Assembly (NCBI RefSeq): GCF_000712075.1
Contig: NZ_JONW01000006.1
Coordinates: 744,001 to 808,000, forward strand
DNA length: 64,000 nt
Direction: 5' to 3'
Source of the DNA: Caulobacter sp. UNC358MFTsu5.1
GTDB taxonomy: Bacteria; Pseudomonadota; Alphaproteobacteria; Caulobacterales; Caulobacteraceae
This document shows, piece after piece, positions 27,600-37,078 of the stretch (position 1 is its first letter; each line of letters opens with the position of its first letter). The notes beneath the pieces were generated by a model that was given only the letters and a program-made list of their open reading frames with translations, made no database searches and had not been told where the DNA came from. The position numbers were made by a program, and so were the translations under genes.

Positions 27600-29165
27600 A
27601 TGGATCCCGCCGTCGTCGACCTTTCCCGTCTGCAGTTCGCCCTGACGGCGCTCTACCACTTCCTGTTCGTGCCCCTGACCCTGGGCCTCTCCTTCATGCT
27701 GGTGATCATGGAGAGCGTCTATGTGATGACCAAGCGGCCGATCTGGCGCACCACGACGCGGTTCTGGGGCACGTTGTTCGGCATCAATTTCGTGCTCGGC
27801 GTCGCCACCGGCCTGACCATGGAATTCCAGTTCGGCATGAACTGGTCCTACTACTCGCACTATGTCGGCGACATCTTCGGGGCCCCGCTGGCGATCGAGG
27901 GGCTGATGGCCTTCTTCCTGGAGGCCACGTTCGTGGGGCTGATGTTCTTCGGCTGGGACAAGCTCAAGCCCGTGCAGCACCTGCTGGTCACCTTCCTGGT
28001 GGCCCTGGGCACCAACCTGTCGGCCCTGTGGATCCTGATCGCCAACGGCTGGATGCAGAACCCGGTCGGCGCGGCCTTCAATCCCGATACCATGCGGATG
28101 GAGGTGGTCGACTTCCGGGCGGTGGTCTTCAACCCCGTGGCCCAGGCCAAATTCGTGCACACGGTCAGCGCCGGCTACACCATCGCCGCGGTCTTCGTGC
28201 TGGGGATCAGCGCCTACTACCTGCTGAAGGGCCGGTTCGTCAGCGTCGCCAAGCGGTCGCTGACCGTGGCCGCCGCCTTCGGCCTGGCCTCGTCGCTGTC
28301 GGTGGTCGTGCTGGGCGACGAGAGCGGCTACGCCCTGACCGACAACCAGAAAATGAAGCTGGCCGCCCTGGAGGCCATGTGGGAGACCGAGCCCGCCCCG
28401 GCCGGCCTGACCGCCTTCGGCATCCCCGACCTGAAGGAGCGAAAGACCCACGCCGAGATCAAGATCCCCTATGTGCTGGGCCTGATCTCGACCCGCAGCC
28501 TGGACCGGCCGGTGGCCGGCATCTTCGAGCTGGTGGCCCAGGCCGAGACGCGGATCGAGAGCGGCCTGGTCGCCTACGACGCCCTGGAGACCCTTAAGGC
28601 CAACCCCACCGACCTGACGGCGCGCGGCGTCTTCGAGACCCATCGCCGCGACCTGGGCTACGCCCTGCTGCTCAAGCGCCACGTGGCCGACCCGCGGACC
28701 GCCGACAAGGCGCTGATCCAGAAGACCGCCTGGGAGACCGTGCCCAACGTGCCGGTGATGTTCTGGTCGTTCCGGATCATGGCCGGCATCGGCTTCCTGA
28801 TGATCGCCCTGTTCGCCACGGCCTTCGTCCTGGTGTCCTTGCGCCGGCAGAACACCCGCTGGTTCCTGATGATCGCGGTGGCGGCCATCCCGCTGCCGTG
28901 GATCTCGACCGAGCTGGGCTGGGTGCTGGCCGAGGTGGGACGCCAGCCCTGGGCGGTGGAGGGCGTGCTGCCCACCTTCCTGGCCCCGTCCACCCTGACC
29001 GTGCCCCAACTGCTGACCAGCATCGTGGTCTTCACCCTGCTGTACGGCGCCCTGGCGGTGGTCGAGGTCGGGCTGATCCTGAAGACCATCAAGAAGGGCC
29101 CCTTCGCCGAGCAGGAGGCCTTCCCGTCGGGCTCGGCCGCCCCCGCCGGCGAAGCCGTGGCTTAG
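27600..29165 (+). CDS. cydA: Cytochrome bd ubiquinol oxidase subunit I
   Basis: 521 residues, close to E. coli CydA. The start at 27600 follows GGAG by 7 nt. His20 in [15 protein letters not shown] is the usual b595 ligand, and [13 protein letters not shown] is the quinol-oxidase signature. The long Q-loop form is present ([20 protein letters not shown] through [12 protein letters not shown]), so this is the classic long-loop bd type rather than the short-loop cyanide-insensitive type. It oxidises quinol and reduces O2 with high affinity in the inner membrane. A perfect FixK box lies upstream, so low-oxygen induction is likely. Confidence 0.97.
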   Translation: MDPAVVDLSRLQFALTALYHFLFVPLTLGLSFMLVIMESVYVMTKRPIWRTTTRFWGTLFGINFVLGVATGLTMEFQFGMNWSYYSHYVGDIFGAPLAIEGLMAFFLEATFVGLMFFGWDKLKPVQHLLVTFLVALGTNLSALWILIANGWMQNPVGAAFNPDTMRMEVVDFRAVVFNPVAQAKFVHTVSAGYTIAAVFVLGISAYYLLKGRFVSVAKRSLTVAAAFGLASSLSVVVLGDESGYALTDNQKMKLAALEAMWETEPAPAGLTAFGIPDLKERKTHAEIKIPYVLGLISTRSLDRPVAGIFELVAQAETRIESGLVAYDALETLKANPTDLTARGVFETHRRDLGYALLLKRHVADPRTADKALIQKTAWETVPNVPVMFWSFRIMAGIGFLMIALFATAFVLVSLRRQNTRWFLMIAVAAIPLPWISTELGWVLAEVGRQPWAVEGVLPTFLAPSTLTVPQLLTSIVVFTLLYGALAVVEVGLILKTIKKGPFAEQEAFPSGSAAPAGEAVA

Positions 29166-29178
29166 GAGACACCGGATC

Positions 29179-30324
29179 ATGGAACTCCCGATCGACTATC
29201 CGACCCTGCGAATGATCTGGTGGGGCCTGCTGGGCGTGCTGCTGATCGCCTTCGCCTTGACCGACGGCTTCGACATGGGCGTGGGCGCGCTGCTGCCGTT
29301 CGTCGCCCGGACCGACGAGGAACGCCGCATGGTGATCAACACCGTCGGCGCCACCTGGGAGGGCAACCAGGTGTGGTTCATCACCGGCGGGGCCTCGATC
29401 TTCGCGGCCTGGCCGCTGGTCTACGGTGTCAGCTTCTCGGGCTTCTACCTGGCCATCTTCCTGGTGCTGGTGGCGATGATCCTGCGGCCGGTCGGCTTCA
29501 AGTACCGGTCCAAGCGGCCGGAGCCGCGCTGGCGCTCGGCCTGGGACTGGGCGCTGTTCACCGGCAGCTTCGTGCCGGTTCTGGTGTTCGGCGTGGCCGT
29601 CGGCAACGTGCTGCAGGGCGCGCCGTTCAAGCTGGACGGCGACCTGCGCGCCTCCTACCACGGCGCCTTCTTCGGCCTGTTCACGCCCTTCACCCTCGTC
29701 TGCGGCCTGCTGTCGGTGGCCATGCTGGTGCTGCACGGCGCGGCCTGGCTGGGGGTGAAGGCCGAGGACGGCAGCGTGGTGCAGGACCGCGCGCGCCGGT
29801 TCGGGACCGGGGCGGGGATCGCCTCCCTGCTGCTGTTCCTGGTCGGAGGCCTCCTGGCCATGCGGCTGGGCTTCCGGATCGAGGGGGCGTTCGATCCCGC
29901 GGGACCGTCCAATCCGCTGCGCACGACCACGGTGGCCGCGCCGGGCGCCTGGTTCGACAATTTCGGCCGCCATCCCTGGATGCTGGTCGCGCCGGTGCTG
30001 GGCTTCGGCGGCGCGCTGCTGGCGCTGCTGGGCCTGTGGCGGCGGTCCGCGGCCCTGGCGTTCGGCGGCTCGTCGGCCTCGGCGGCGGGGATCGTGGCCA
30101 CGGTCGGCCTGTCGATGTTCCCGTTCATCCTGCCCAGCACGATCGACGCCCATTCCAGCCTGACGGTGTGGAACGCCTCGTCCAGCCCCTCGACCCTGTT
30201 CATCATGCTGCTGGTGGTGATCGTGCTGCTGCCGGTCGTGCTGCTCTACACCGCCTGGGTGTTCAAGGTGCTGTGGGGCCGGACCAGCACGGCGGCCCTG
30301 AAGACCGATCCGGCCCTGTACTGA
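29179..30324 (+). CDS. cydB: Cytochrome bd ubiquinol oxidase subunit II
   Basis: 381 residues with eight or nine membrane helices. The N-terminus YPTLRMIWWGLLGVLLIAFA, then LTDGFDMGVGALLPF, TWEGNQVWFITGGASIFAAW and the later WFDNFGRHPWML and SMFPFILPS segments are characteristic of CydB. It starts 13 bp after cydA behind AGGAGA and is followed by cydX after 12 bp, so the three form one operon. Confidence 0.97.
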   Translation: MELPIDYPTLRMIWWGLLGVLLIAFALTDGFDMGVGALLPFVARTDEERRMVINTVGATWEGNQVWFITGGASIFAAWPLVYGVSFSGFYLAIFLVLVAMILRPVGFKYRSKRPEPRWRSAWDWALFTGSFVPVLVFGVAVGNVLQGAPFKLDGDLRASYHGAFFGLFTPFTLVCGLLSVAMLVLHGAAWLGVKAEDGSVVQDRARRFGTGAGIASLLLFLVGGLLAMRLGFRIEGAFDPAGPSNPLRTTTVAAPGAWFDNFGRHPWMLVAPVLGFGGALLALLGLWRRSAALAFGGSSASAAGIVATVGLSMFPFILPSTIDAHSSLTVWNASSSPSTLFIMLLVVIVLLPVVLLYTAWVFKVLWGRTSTAALKTDPALY

Positions 30325-30336
30325 GGAGACCTGACG

Positions 30337-30456
30337 ATGTGGTATTTCACCTGGATCCTCGGCCTGGGCCTGGCGCTGGCCTTCGGGGTGCTGAACGGCG
30401 TCTGGTACGAGTTCAACCTGACCGATGAGGGCGACATCGGGGCCTCGGAGCCGTAA
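30337..30456 (+). CDS. cydX: Cytochrome bd small subunit CydX
   Basis: 39 residues: MWYFTWILGLGLALAFGVLN then GVWYEFNLTDEGD. This single-helix protein with N-terminal MWYF-W and a charged tail matches the CydX/YbgT family that stabilises the bd oxidase hemes. It is preceded by GAGGAG and lies 12 bp after cydB. A palindromic repeat begins 9 bp after the stop. Confidence 0.95.
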   Translation: MWYFTWILGLGLALAFGVLNGVWYEFNLTDEGDIGASEP

Positions 30457-30464
30457 TCCGTGTT

Positions 30465-30591
30465 CCGCTCATCCCGGCGAATGCCGGGACCCAGATCCTG
30501 AATCTGAGTGGCTGACTGGAGCGGCGCCGCGCTCTTGGCGTCGGCTTTCGCACCATTCCATCTGGGTCCCGGCATTCGCCGGGATGAGCGG
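30465..30591. repeat. Palindromic intergenic element, family A, after cydX
   Basis: 127 bp with perfect 32-bp inverted ends (30465-30496 and 30560-30591) identical to those of the copy inside cydC. It may act as the cydABX 3'-end hairpin. The rest of the gap up to cheW (30592-30736) holds only a candidate promoter area with AT-rich TTAA motifs. Confidence 0.95.
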
Positions 30592-30736
30592 ATTTATGAC
30601 TTGGCGCGACAATTCGACGCCGCCCGGTAAGCTTTGCATTAACCGTTATTAAACGGCGGTCGGGCTCTTGTGGCAGACGACGCGAAACCGGCTTTCGGCC
30701 TTCGCCGCAAGACCTTTCGAGCCTCGGGATCCGACC

Positions 30737-31189
30737 ATGACCGACCACGCCGAACCCGCCCTGGAGCTGATCTCGTTCTGCATCGGCGAGCAGGAGTTCT
30801 GCATCGACGTGAAGACGGTCCGCGAGATCCGCGGCTGGACCCCGGCCACCCCGATCCCGCACGCCCCGGCCTTCCTGAAGGGCGTGATCAACCTGCGTGG
30901 CGCGATCATGCCGGTCATCGACCTGCGCAACCGCCTGGGCCTGGGCGTCACCGTCCCGGAGACCCGCCACGTCATCGTCGTGGTCGAGTGCCAGGACCGC
31001 CTGGCCGGCATCCTGGTCGACGCGGTCAGCGAGACCTTCACCGTGTCGCGCGACCACCTGCAGCCGACTCCGGACCTCGGGACCGACGAACTGCGCTTCA
31101 TCCAGGCGATCATCTCGCTGGACAGCCGCCTGATCACCTATCTGCGCATGGACGACGTCTTCCCGGCCCAGGTCAGCCAGGCGGCCTAA
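30737..31189 (+). CDS. cheW: CheW-type chemotaxis coupling protein
   Basis: 150 residues from ATG 30737. LISFCIGEQEFCIDVKTVRE, then PHAPAFLKGVINLRGAIMPV, IDLRNRLGL and GILVDAVSETFTVSRD are the CheW fold in order. CheW links chemoreceptors to the CheA kinase at the inner membrane. No other chemotaxis gene is next to it, so it is an orphan copy, common in Caulobacter-type genomes with several che clusters. A strong terminator follows the stop. Confidence 0.93.
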   Translation: MTDHAEPALELISFCIGEQEFCIDVKTVREIRGWTPATPIPHAPAFLKGVINLRGAIMPVIDLRNRLGLGVTVPETRHVIVVVECQDRLAGILVDAVSETFTVSRDHLQPTPDLGTDELRFIQAIISLDSRLITYLRMDDVFPAQVSQAA

Positions 31190-31210
31190 GCCACGCCTCG
31201 GAGCGAAACG

Positions 31211-31244
31211 AAAAAGGGGCGGACCGGCTGGTCCGCCCCTTTTT
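31211..31244. terminator. Bidirectional intrinsic terminator
   Basis: A hairpin of GGGGCGGACC with its complement around GGCT is flanked by AAAAA on the left and TTTTT on the right. It serves cheW (+) and the convergent DUF3850 gene (-). Confidence 0.92.
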
Positions 31245-31265
31245 GATTCCGGTCCCGTGTGACCC

Positions 31266-31763
31266 CTACTTCCCCCGCACGATCTTCGCGGCCGCCGCAT
31301 GGAAGGCGGCTTCGGTCTCGGCGGCCTCGGCCACGGCGTTGTGGCGGTCGGCGGCGACCGGCATGGCCGCGCGGCCGGTGTTGGGGGCGGCGTAGCTCTG
31401 GGCTACCCGGCGCGCGTCCTGGGCGCGCAGGGCGGCGTTGTTCGAGGCCGTCTCGTGCCAGTGGGCCAACTGGCCGGCGGTCAGGGCGCCGTCCGTGGGC
31501 AGGTCGCCGTGATGGACCACCTCGCCGAAGCCGATGGCCACGAAGCCGTGGATCACGCCGTAGTCCTCTTCCGACAGCAGGAAGGTGATCTGCCGCTCCT
31601 CGACCTGGCCGGTATAGACGTCCTGCTCCGGATCGAACTCGCGCAGCACCAGCACGTCGCCCACGGCGAACTCCCGGTCGTTGCGGCGGATCTCGAAGCG
31701 CTTCTTGCCCGAGCGCACGGCGGCGAAATACTGGGGCCAGGTCTTCAGTTCGTGACGGGTCAT
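31266..31763 (-). CDS. DUF3850 (ASCH-like) domain protein
   Basis: 165 residues from ATG 31763. HELKTWPQYFAAVRSGKKRF, EIRRNDREFAVGDVLVLREF and YGVIHGFVAIGFG fit the DUF3850/ASCH beta-barrel, a fold linked to RNA or nucleotide binding. The last ~80 residues are Ala-rich, probably unstructured, and include ETASNNAALRAQDARRVAQS. DUF3850 is better known from phage and plasmid genes; nothing else phage-like is near. Function unknown. Confidence 0.75.
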   Translation of the reverse strand: MTRHELKTWPQYFAAVRSGKKRFEIRRNDREFAVGDVLVLREFDPEQDVYTGQVEERQITFLLSEEDYGVIHGFVAIGFGEVVHHGDLPTDGALTAGQLAHWHETASNNAALRAQDARRVAQSYAAPNTGRAAMPVAADRHNAVAEAAETEAAFHAAAAKIVRGK

Positions 31764-31875
31764 GAGCGGTTCTTCGGGGGGAAAGGGCGGGGCTCTTAGC
31801 CTGCGTCGGACTCTATAGCAATCGGCGACGGCGCGCGCAGCGGGATCGAACCGGCGGCGGAGGGGTTGAGGAGAC

Positions 31876-32328
31876 ATGATCCACTCGTTCCTCATCGGAC
31901 TGGTCGCCGGCGCGCGATCCATCACGCCCTTCGCCGCGGTCAGCGACGCGGCCCATCGTGGCGAGCTGCCGCGCGACAACGGCGCGCCGTCCTGGCTGGG
32001 CGACCCACTCGTCGCGGCCGGCTCCAAGCTCCTGGCGGGCGGCGAGCTCTGGGGCGACAAGCTGGCCTCGGCGCCGGACCGTATCGTGCCGGCGGGCCTC
32101 CTGGCGCGCCTAGTCACCGCCGGCCTGGCCGGCGCGGCGCTGGCGCCGCGCAAACAGGCCCTGGCGGGCGCGGCCCTGGGCGCGACGGCGGCCGTCGTGG
32201 CCGCCTTCGTCACCTTCGATCTGCGGATGCGGGCCATGCGCCGGTTCGGCCAGACGCCGACCGGCCTCGTCGAGGACGCGATCACGGTGGGCGCCGCGCG
32301 CTGGGTGGTGGCCTCGGCTCGCCGCTAG
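31876..32328 (+). CDS. DUF4126 family membrane protein
   Basis: 150 residues. GLVAGARSITPFAAVSDAA, LAGGELWGDKLASAPDRIVP and a C-terminal VEDAITVGAARWVV match DUF4126 proteins, small inner-membrane proteins of unknown role with about three hydrophobic helices. The start is preceded by GAGGAG at good spacing. It is convergent with engB. Confidence 0.8.
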   Translation: MIHSFLIGLVAGARSITPFAAVSDAAHRGELPRDNGAPSWLGDPLVAAGSKLLAGGELWGDKLASAPDRIVPAGLLARLVTAGLAGAALAPRKQALAGAALGATAAVVAAFVTFDLRMRAMRRFGQTPTGLVEDAITVGAARWVVASARR

Positions 32329-32338
32329 CCCGCCCGGG

Positions 32339-32980
32339 TCAGCTCAGGCAGGTGCGGGCGATCTCGGCGCGCAGCTCGGGCAGGCCGTAGCCCTTCTCCG
32401 ACGAGGTGGCCATGACCTTGGGGAAGGCCGCCGGACGCTTGGCGATGGCCTTCAGGGTCTTCTCGACCGTCGCGTCCAGCTCGGCCTGCTTGATCTTGTC
32501 GGCCTTGGTCAGGACGATCTGGTAGGAGACCGCCGCGATGTCGAGCGCGTCCAGGGCCTCGGCGTCCACCGCCTTCAGCCCGTGACGGGCGTCGATCAGC
32601 AGGTAGACGCGCTTGAGGTTCACCCGGCCGCGCAGATAGGCGCGGCCCAGGTCCTGGAACTTGTCGGCGATGCTCTTGGACACCCGCGCGAAGCCGTAGC
32701 CCGGCAGGTCGACCAGGCGCAGCTTCTCGGCCAGCACGAAGAAGTTGACCTCCCGCGTGCGCCCCGGCGAGTTCGAGGCGCGCGCCAGGTGGTTCTGCCC
32801 GACCAGCCCGTTGATCAGGCTGGACTTGCCGACGTTGGAGCGGCCCGCGAAGGCCACTTCCGGCAGGCTGGGAGCCGGCATGCCGTCCATCTTGACCGCG
32901 CCCATCATGAAGGTCGCCGGTTGGGCGAACAGCACGCGGGCGGCCTCGATCTCCTCGTCGGTATAGGCCAGTTCGTCCAT
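32339..32980 (-). CDS. engB: Ribosome biogenesis GTPase EngB/YsxC
   Basis: 213 residues. G1 [15 protein letters not shown]3 DLPGYGFA and G4 LTKADK are all present, with [13 protein letters not shown] as switch region, which is the EngB order. It helps assemble the large ribosomal subunit. The ATG shares one base with the yidC stop, so it is translated as the last gene of rpmH-rnpA-yidC-engB. Confidence 0.95.
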   Translation of the reverse strand: MDELAYTDEEIEAARVLFAQPATFMMGAVKMDGMPAPSLPEVAFAGRSNVGKSSLINGLVGQNHLARASNSPGRTREVNFFVLAEKLRLVDLPGYGFARVSKSIADKFQDLGRAYLRGRVNLKRVYLLIDARHGLKAVDAEALDALDIAAVSYQIVLTKADKIKQAELDATVEKTLKAIAKRPAAFPKVMATSSEKGYGLPELRAEIARTCLS

Positions 32981-34866
32981 CAGGTGGCCTCGACGGTCTT
33001 GCCGCGCAGCCTGGCGATGAACTTGTCGATCGGGTTCTCGACCTTGTAGCGGTGCATGATGATGTACTGCTGGATGATCGTCAGCACGTTGCTCCAGCAC
33101 CAGTAGATCACCAGGCCCACGGCGAAGCCCGACAGGGTGAAGGTGAAGATGATCGGGAAGAACTGGAAGATCTTCTGCTGGATCGGGTCGCCGGCCGGCG
33201 GGTTCATCGCCGTGGTCAGCCACATGGTGAAGCCGTACAGCAGCGGCCAGACGCCCAGGTGGGCGATCGAGGCGCCCAGCAGCGGCAGGGTGGCCGGATC
33301 CCAGTGGATCGCCCCGAACAGGTTGAACAGGGTGGTCGGTTCCGGCGCCGACAGGTCGACGATCCAGCCGAAGAACGGCGCGTGCCGCATCTCGATGGTC
33401 ACCGTCAGCACCTTGTACAGCGAGTAGAAGATCGGGATCTGGACCAGCATGGGGATGCAGCCCATCATCGGGTTGATCTTCTCCTTGGCGTACAGCTGCA
33501 TCATCTCCTGCTGCTGTTTCGCCGGATCGTCCTTGTGCTTGGCCTTCAGCTTCTCGACCTCGGGGGCGATCTTCTTCATCTTCGCCATCGACTCGTAGCT
33601 CTTGTCGGCCAGCGGGAAGAGGATCAGCTTCAGGGTCACGGTCAGCAGCATGATGGCCACGCCGAAGTTGCCCACCAGCTTGTAGAAGATCTCCAGGATG
33701 TTGAAGATCGGCCGGGTGATGACCGAGAACATCCCCCAGTCCACGGCCTTGTCGAAGCTGGGGATGACACTGGCCGGGCGGTTCCAGAACTGCCACCAGA
33801 CCACCGGTTTGCCGCCGTATTCGTAGCGGGTCAGCAGCGGCACGGTCTTGGCGCCGGCGAACAGGCGGGTGGTGTTGGTCAGGGTCGCGCCGGCCGCAAG
33901 CGACTGGGGCGCGCCGGTGAAGGCCGACTCATAGATGTCCACGCCGCCGACCGGCTTGACGATGAAGCGGCCCTTGATGGTCTCGGACTGCTCGGGGACC
34001 AGGGCCGCCAGCCAGTACTTGTCGGTCATGCCGATCCAGCCGCCCTTGGATTCCAGGTTGTCCTGGACCGGCTTGTCCTTCTTCCACTTCGGGTACTTGG
34101 CCTGGTCCTGCAGCAGGTACTTGCCGTCCTTGACGCCGTCGATGCCGCCCAGGACGCCGATGCCGCCCTCGTAGACGATCTGGGTCTTGCCCAGGCCGTG
34201 CGGGCCCTCGGTCGGGATGCCCTGGCGCTGGACCGAGGCGTAGGGGGCCAAGGCCACGGCCGCGCCGCCCTGGTTGCGGACGCTGTCGGCCACGGTGAAC
34301 ATGGCGTCGGCGTCGACCGAGATGGTGCGGGTGAACACCAGGCCCTGGCCGTTGTCGTAGGTCAGGACGACCGGGGTGTCGGGGCGCAGCACCTGGCCGG
34401 GCGCGGCGGTCCACACCGTGCTGGGCGTGGGCAGGCCGGTCATGCCGGCCATGCCGGCCCAGCCGAAGTCGGCGAACCAGGCGTGCTCGGCGCCCTCGGG
34501 GCGGAACAGCTCGACCGGCGGCGAATTCTTGTCCGACGTCTGGGTGTAGCGCTTGAGCCAGAGGTCGTCGATGCGGGCGCCCTTCAGGGCGATCGAGCCC
34601 GAGAGGGCCGGGGTGTCGACATTGATGCGCGGGCTCTGGGCCTTGGCGGCGTCGCGCGACAGCTTCAGCGGCTGCGGCAGGCCGTCGGCGCCCAGGGTCA
34701 TGCCGGGCTGCAGGGCGGCCTGGGCCTCGGCGGCCTTCTTGGCGCGGAGCTCGGCTTCCTGCTTCTTCTGCTGCGGGCCCAGGATGAAGAACTGGTAGCC
34801 GATCAGGATCGCGAACGCGCAGACGAGAAACAGCAGCGTGTTCTTGTTGTTGGTGTCGTTCTGCAT
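32980..34866 (-). CDS. yidC: Membrane protein insertase YidC
   Basis: 628 residues. An N-terminal anchor (about 9-28) is followed by a large periplasmic domain (about 50-370) typical of Gram-negative YidC. The insertase core holds about five helices ([20 protein letters not shown], then [20 protein letters not shown], ending near [18 protein letters not shown]). It inserts proteins into the inner membrane alone or with Sec. It lies 10 bp after rnpA and overlaps engB by one base. There is no separate yidD gene between rnpA and yidC. Confidence 0.97.
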   Translation of the reverse strand: MQNDTNNKNTLLFLVCAFAILIGYQFFILGPQQKKQEAELRAKKAAEAQAALQPGMTLGADGLPQPLKLSRDAAKAQSPRINVDTPALSGSIALKGARIDDLWLKRYTQTSDKNSPPVELFRPEGAEHAWFADFGWAGMAGMTGLPTPSTVWTAAPGQVLRPDTPVVLTYDNGQGLVFTRTISVDADAMFTVADSVRNQGGAAVALAPYASVQRQGIPTEGPHGLGKTQIVYEGGIGVLGGIDGVKDGKYLLQDQAKYPKWKKDKPVQDNLESKGGWIGMTDKYWLAALVPEQSETIKGRFIVKPVGGVDIYESAFTGAPQSLAAGATLTNTTRLFAGAKTVPLLTRYEYGGKPVVWWQFWNRPASVIPSFDKAVDWGMFSVITRPIFNILEIFYKLVGNFGVAIMLLTVTLKLILFPLADKSYESMAKMKKIAPEVEKLKAKHKDDPAKQQQEMMQLYAKEKINPMMGCIPMLVQIPIFYSLYKVLTVTIEMRHAPFFGWIVDLSAPEPTTLFNLFGAIHWDPATLPLLGASIAHLGVWPLLYGFTMWLTTAMNPPAGDPIQQKIFQFFPIIFTFTLSGFAVGLVIYWCWSNVLTIIQQYIIMHRYKVENPIDKFIARLRGKTVEAT

Positions 34867-34876
34867 GGGTTGGGAC

Positions 34877-35311
34877 TTAACCAGAAACGGAGGAATCGGA
34901 CGCGGCGGGGGCGTGCGGAGCAGGCGGCTGGCCCGGGCCCGCGCGATCGAGGTCGGCGGCGAGGCTTATCAGCGCGGTTTTAACGTCGTCAAGCAAACGC
35001 CCCCATGGCCGCTGGCCGGTTCCGCCGCGGGCGATGAACACATAGTCGCAAGACGGGCGGCCATGAAGGGGGAGAAGCAGTCGGGCGGCCTCTCGGAGGC
35101 GTCTTTTTGCGCGATTCCGTTCGACCGAGCCGCCGATCTTCTTGGTGGCGGTGAAGCCGGCCCGGATCAGCGGGTCGTCGTCGTGGCGAGGACGCATCTG
35201 CAGGAACACCGCGCCGCGAGCCAGGTTGGGGGCCTTGGCGGCCTTCAGGAAGTCCGGGCGCTTCTTCAGGCGCTCGATCTTCGGAGACCGCGGAAGCTGG
35301 GCTTCGGTCAT
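34877..35311 (-). CDS. rnpA: Ribonuclease P protein component
   Basis: 144 residues. IERLKKRPDFLKA and the RNR motif in GSVERNRAKRRLREAARLLL are diagnostic, followed by DYVFIARGGTGQRPW. The C-terminus has a ~25-residue Pro/Ala/Ser-rich tail. RnpA binds RNase P RNA and helps mature tRNA 5' ends. The ATG at 35311 fits the family start. Its ribosome binding site lies in the 3' arm of a terminator-like hairpin (35313-35369), which could limit its expression relative to rpmH. Confidence 0.95.
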   Translation of the reverse strand: MTEAQLPRSPKIERLKKRPDFLKAAKAPNLARGAVFLQMRPRHDDDPLIRAGFTATKKIGGSVERNRAKRRLREAARLLLPLHGRPSCDYVFIARGGTGQRPWGRLLDDVKTALISLAADLDRAGPGQPPAPHAPAASDSSVSG

Positions 35312-35312
35312 G

Positions 35313-35369
35313 AAAAAAGCCGCCCTTTCCGGCGCAGGCCTAGAGCCTGGTTCGAGGAAAGGGCGGCTT
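35313..35369 (-). terminator. Terminator-like attenuator between rpmH and rnpA
   Basis: A 14-bp stem pairs AAGCCGCCCTTTCC (35317-35330) with its complement at 35356-35369. In the direction of transcription it is followed by six Ts that end one base before the rnpA ATG. The GGGCGG that would serve as rnpA ribosome binding site lies in the stem. It probably cuts transcription or blocks translation of rnpA after rpmH. Confidence 0.85.
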
Positions 35370-35414
35370 CCATCATGGTCTAGTTTCCCGCCGAAGAGAG
35401 ACGGGAGAAGGCTG

Positions 35415-35549
35415 TTAGGCCGTCAGGCGCTTACGGCCCTTGGCGCGGCGACGCGCGACGATCTTCTGGCCGTTCTTGGTGGCCATACGCGCGCGGTAGC
35501 CGTGACGGCGGGCTCGCACGAGCTTCGACGGCTGGAATGTCCGCTTCAC
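35415..35549 (-). CDS. rpmH: 50S ribosomal protein bL34
   Basis: 44 residues: [20 protein letters not shown], then [19 protein letters not shown] and RLTA, the full bL34 sequence. The start is GTG at 35549, with GGAG 8 nt upstream. It is the first gene of the rpmH-rnpA-yidC-engB set, and a terminator-like hairpin separates it from rnpA. Confidence 0.98.
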   Translation of the reverse strand: MKRTFQPSKLVRARRHGYRARMATKNGQKIVARRRAKGRKRLTA

Positions 35550-35612
35550 GAGGTGGCTCCGAATACAATAGTGGGACGCGATAGCCGCGAGGCCGCCGCG
35601 AGTGAGGGGCGG

Positions 35613-35641
35613 TGGATAAGGGAACGGGCGGGCGCTGTCAA
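35613..35641 (-). promoter_or_regulatory. Candidate sigma-70 promoter for rpmH
   Basis: On the minus strand TTGACA (35641-35636) is followed after 17 bp by TATCCA (35618-35613). The -35 is perfect and the -10 moderate. It would give a leader of about 60 nt before the rpmH GTG. Confidence 0.65.
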
Positions 35642-35669
35642 CATGAGTCCGACACGAAGACGAGTCGGA

Positions 35670-36056
35670 TCAGGGGCTTGGCGGGGTGGGTGGATCGGAC
35701 GCCGTAGCGCACGCGAAGCTGTCCATCACCAGCCAGTCGGCGTCCGTGGTCTCTTGTGGACGGGATAGAAGGCCCTCTCGCCCCAGGTGATAGCGAATGT
35801 CGCAGCGCTGGCCCGGGCTTGGCAGGCGATCGACGCCGAAGCTGACCGAGAACAACTCCCTCGACGATCCGCTACGGGTTTCGACCGCGACCCTGTCCCA
35901 AAAGACCAGATAGCCTGACCCGATCTTTGTATCGTCCACTGATGTGATGAGAACATCCCGCAAGGTCGTGGGCGGCCCGTCCGCTCGGGCGGGCGCGGCG
36001 ACCGAGATCGCGGCCAAGGCGCCGATCAGACTCGTTCTGGCAAGATGCTGGATCAC
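35670..36056 (-). CDS. Small exported protein of unknown function
   Basis: 128 residues with a signal peptide (TSLIGALAAISVAAPARA, cut before DGPP). The mature ~103 residues contain IGSGYLVFWDRVAVETRSGS, two Cys (in QRCDIRYHLG and SFACATA) that could form a disulfide, and a proline-rich end. I recognise no family. It follows the quinone oxidoreductase end to start by 16 bp on the same strand, so it may be cotranscribed with that cluster. Confidence 0.65.
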   Translation of the reverse strand: MIQHLARTSLIGALAAISVAAPARADGPPTTLRDVLITSVDDTKIGSGYLVFWDRVAVETRSGSSRELFSVSFGVDRLPSPGQRCDIRYHLGREGLLSRPQETTDADWLVMDSFACATASDPPTPPSP

Positions 36057-36072
36057 AAGATTGGTCAGGGCT

Positions 36073-37056
36073 CTAAGCTTCGGGGAGGATCACCGCCTTG
36101 CCGACGACCTGCCGGTTCGCCAGCAGGTCGAAGGCTTCGCGCCAGTGATCAAGGCCAAGCTCCGCATGCACATGGGGCCGAATTACGCCCTCGTCAGCCA
36201 TCCGCCACACCGCCCGCGCGTTCTCGCGGCCCTTCTCGGGAAACTGGCGGCCGTACTCGCCGGCCCGTACGCCCATCACCGAGAAACCCTTGATCAGCGG
36301 CATGTTGACCGAGACCGTCGGGATGCGGCCCGAGGTGAAGCCGATCACCAGCAGCCGGCCGTCGAAGGCGATGCAGCGGACGCTCTCGTCGAAGACGTCG
36401 CCGCCCACCGGGTCGTAGATCACGTCGGCGCCGCGGCCGCCGGTGATCGCCTTCACCTTGTCCTTGAAGCCGCCGGTCACGTTGACCACGGCGTCGGGGG
36501 CGTAGAGGCGCTGGACCTGCGCCAGCTTGTCGTCCGAGGCCGAGGCGGCGATCACCCGCGCGCCCAGGGCCTTGGCCAGGTCCACCGCCGCCAGGCCCAC
36601 CCCGCCTGCCGCGCCGTGCACCAGCACCCACTCGCCCGGCTCCAGCCGCGCCCGGCGGACCAGGGCGACATAGGCGGTCAGATAGGCCGCGCCGTAGGCG
36701 GCGGCCTGGGCGAACGACAGGCGGGCCGGCTTGGGCTTCAGCGCGCTCGCCGACAGCACGGCGTATTCCGCGAACCCACCCAGCCGCGCCCCGCCGACCA
36801 CGGCGTCGCCGATCTTCCAGTCGGTGACGCCTTCTCCAAGCGCCGCGACCTCGCCGGCCAGGTCCAGGCCGGGGGTGAAGGGCAGGGGCGGTTTGAACTG
36901 GTATTCGCCCCGGGTCATCAGCAGGTCGGGGAAGTTGACGCTGGCGGCGCGCACGCGGACCAGCACCTCGCCCGGACCAGGCGTCGGCGTGGTGACCTCC
37001 CGGACCGCGCAGCCGGCGAAGTTTTCGCTCAGGTTTTCAACGACAAGGGCGCGCAT
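36073..37056 (-). CDS. NADPH:quinone oxidoreductase-like MDR protein
   Basis: 327 residues. The ATG at 37056 has GGAG 9 nt upstream and begins MRALVVENLS, the usual family start. The zinc-free MDR features are present: VRAASVNFPDLLMTRGEYQ, PFTPGLDLAGEVAALG, and the nucleotide-binding VLVHGAAGGVGLAAVDLAKA with Ala/Ser at the NADPH loop. Such enzymes reduce quinones or enoyl substrates with NADPH. It lies downstream of an esterase, a TetR regulator and a flavin monooxygenase on the same strand, suggesting shared breakdown of a ketone or similar compound. Confidence 0.88.
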   Translation of the reverse strand: MRALVVENLSENFAGCAVREVTTPTPGPGEVLVRVRAASVNFPDLLMTRGEYQFKPPLPFTPGLDLAGEVAALGEGVTDWKIGDAVVGGARLGGFAEYAVLSASALKPKPARLSFAQAAAYGAAYLTAYVALVRRARLEPGEWVLVHGAAGGVGLAAVDLAKALGARVIAASASDDKLAQVQRLYAPDAVVNVTGGFKDKVKAITGGRGADVIYDPVGGDVFDESVRCIAFDGRLLVIGFTSGRIPTVSVNMPLIKGFSVMGVRAGEYGRQFPEKGRENARAVWRMADEGVIRPHVHAELGLDHWREAFDLLANRQVVGKAVILPEA

Positions 37057-37078
37057 CGTCTTGAGCTCCAAAATCTCT

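Noticed and set aside
30638..30651. Possible CtrA site upstream of cheW (TTAACCGTTATTAA).
   Set aside because: The CtrA consensus is TTAA-N7-TTAA; here the spacer is 6 bp.
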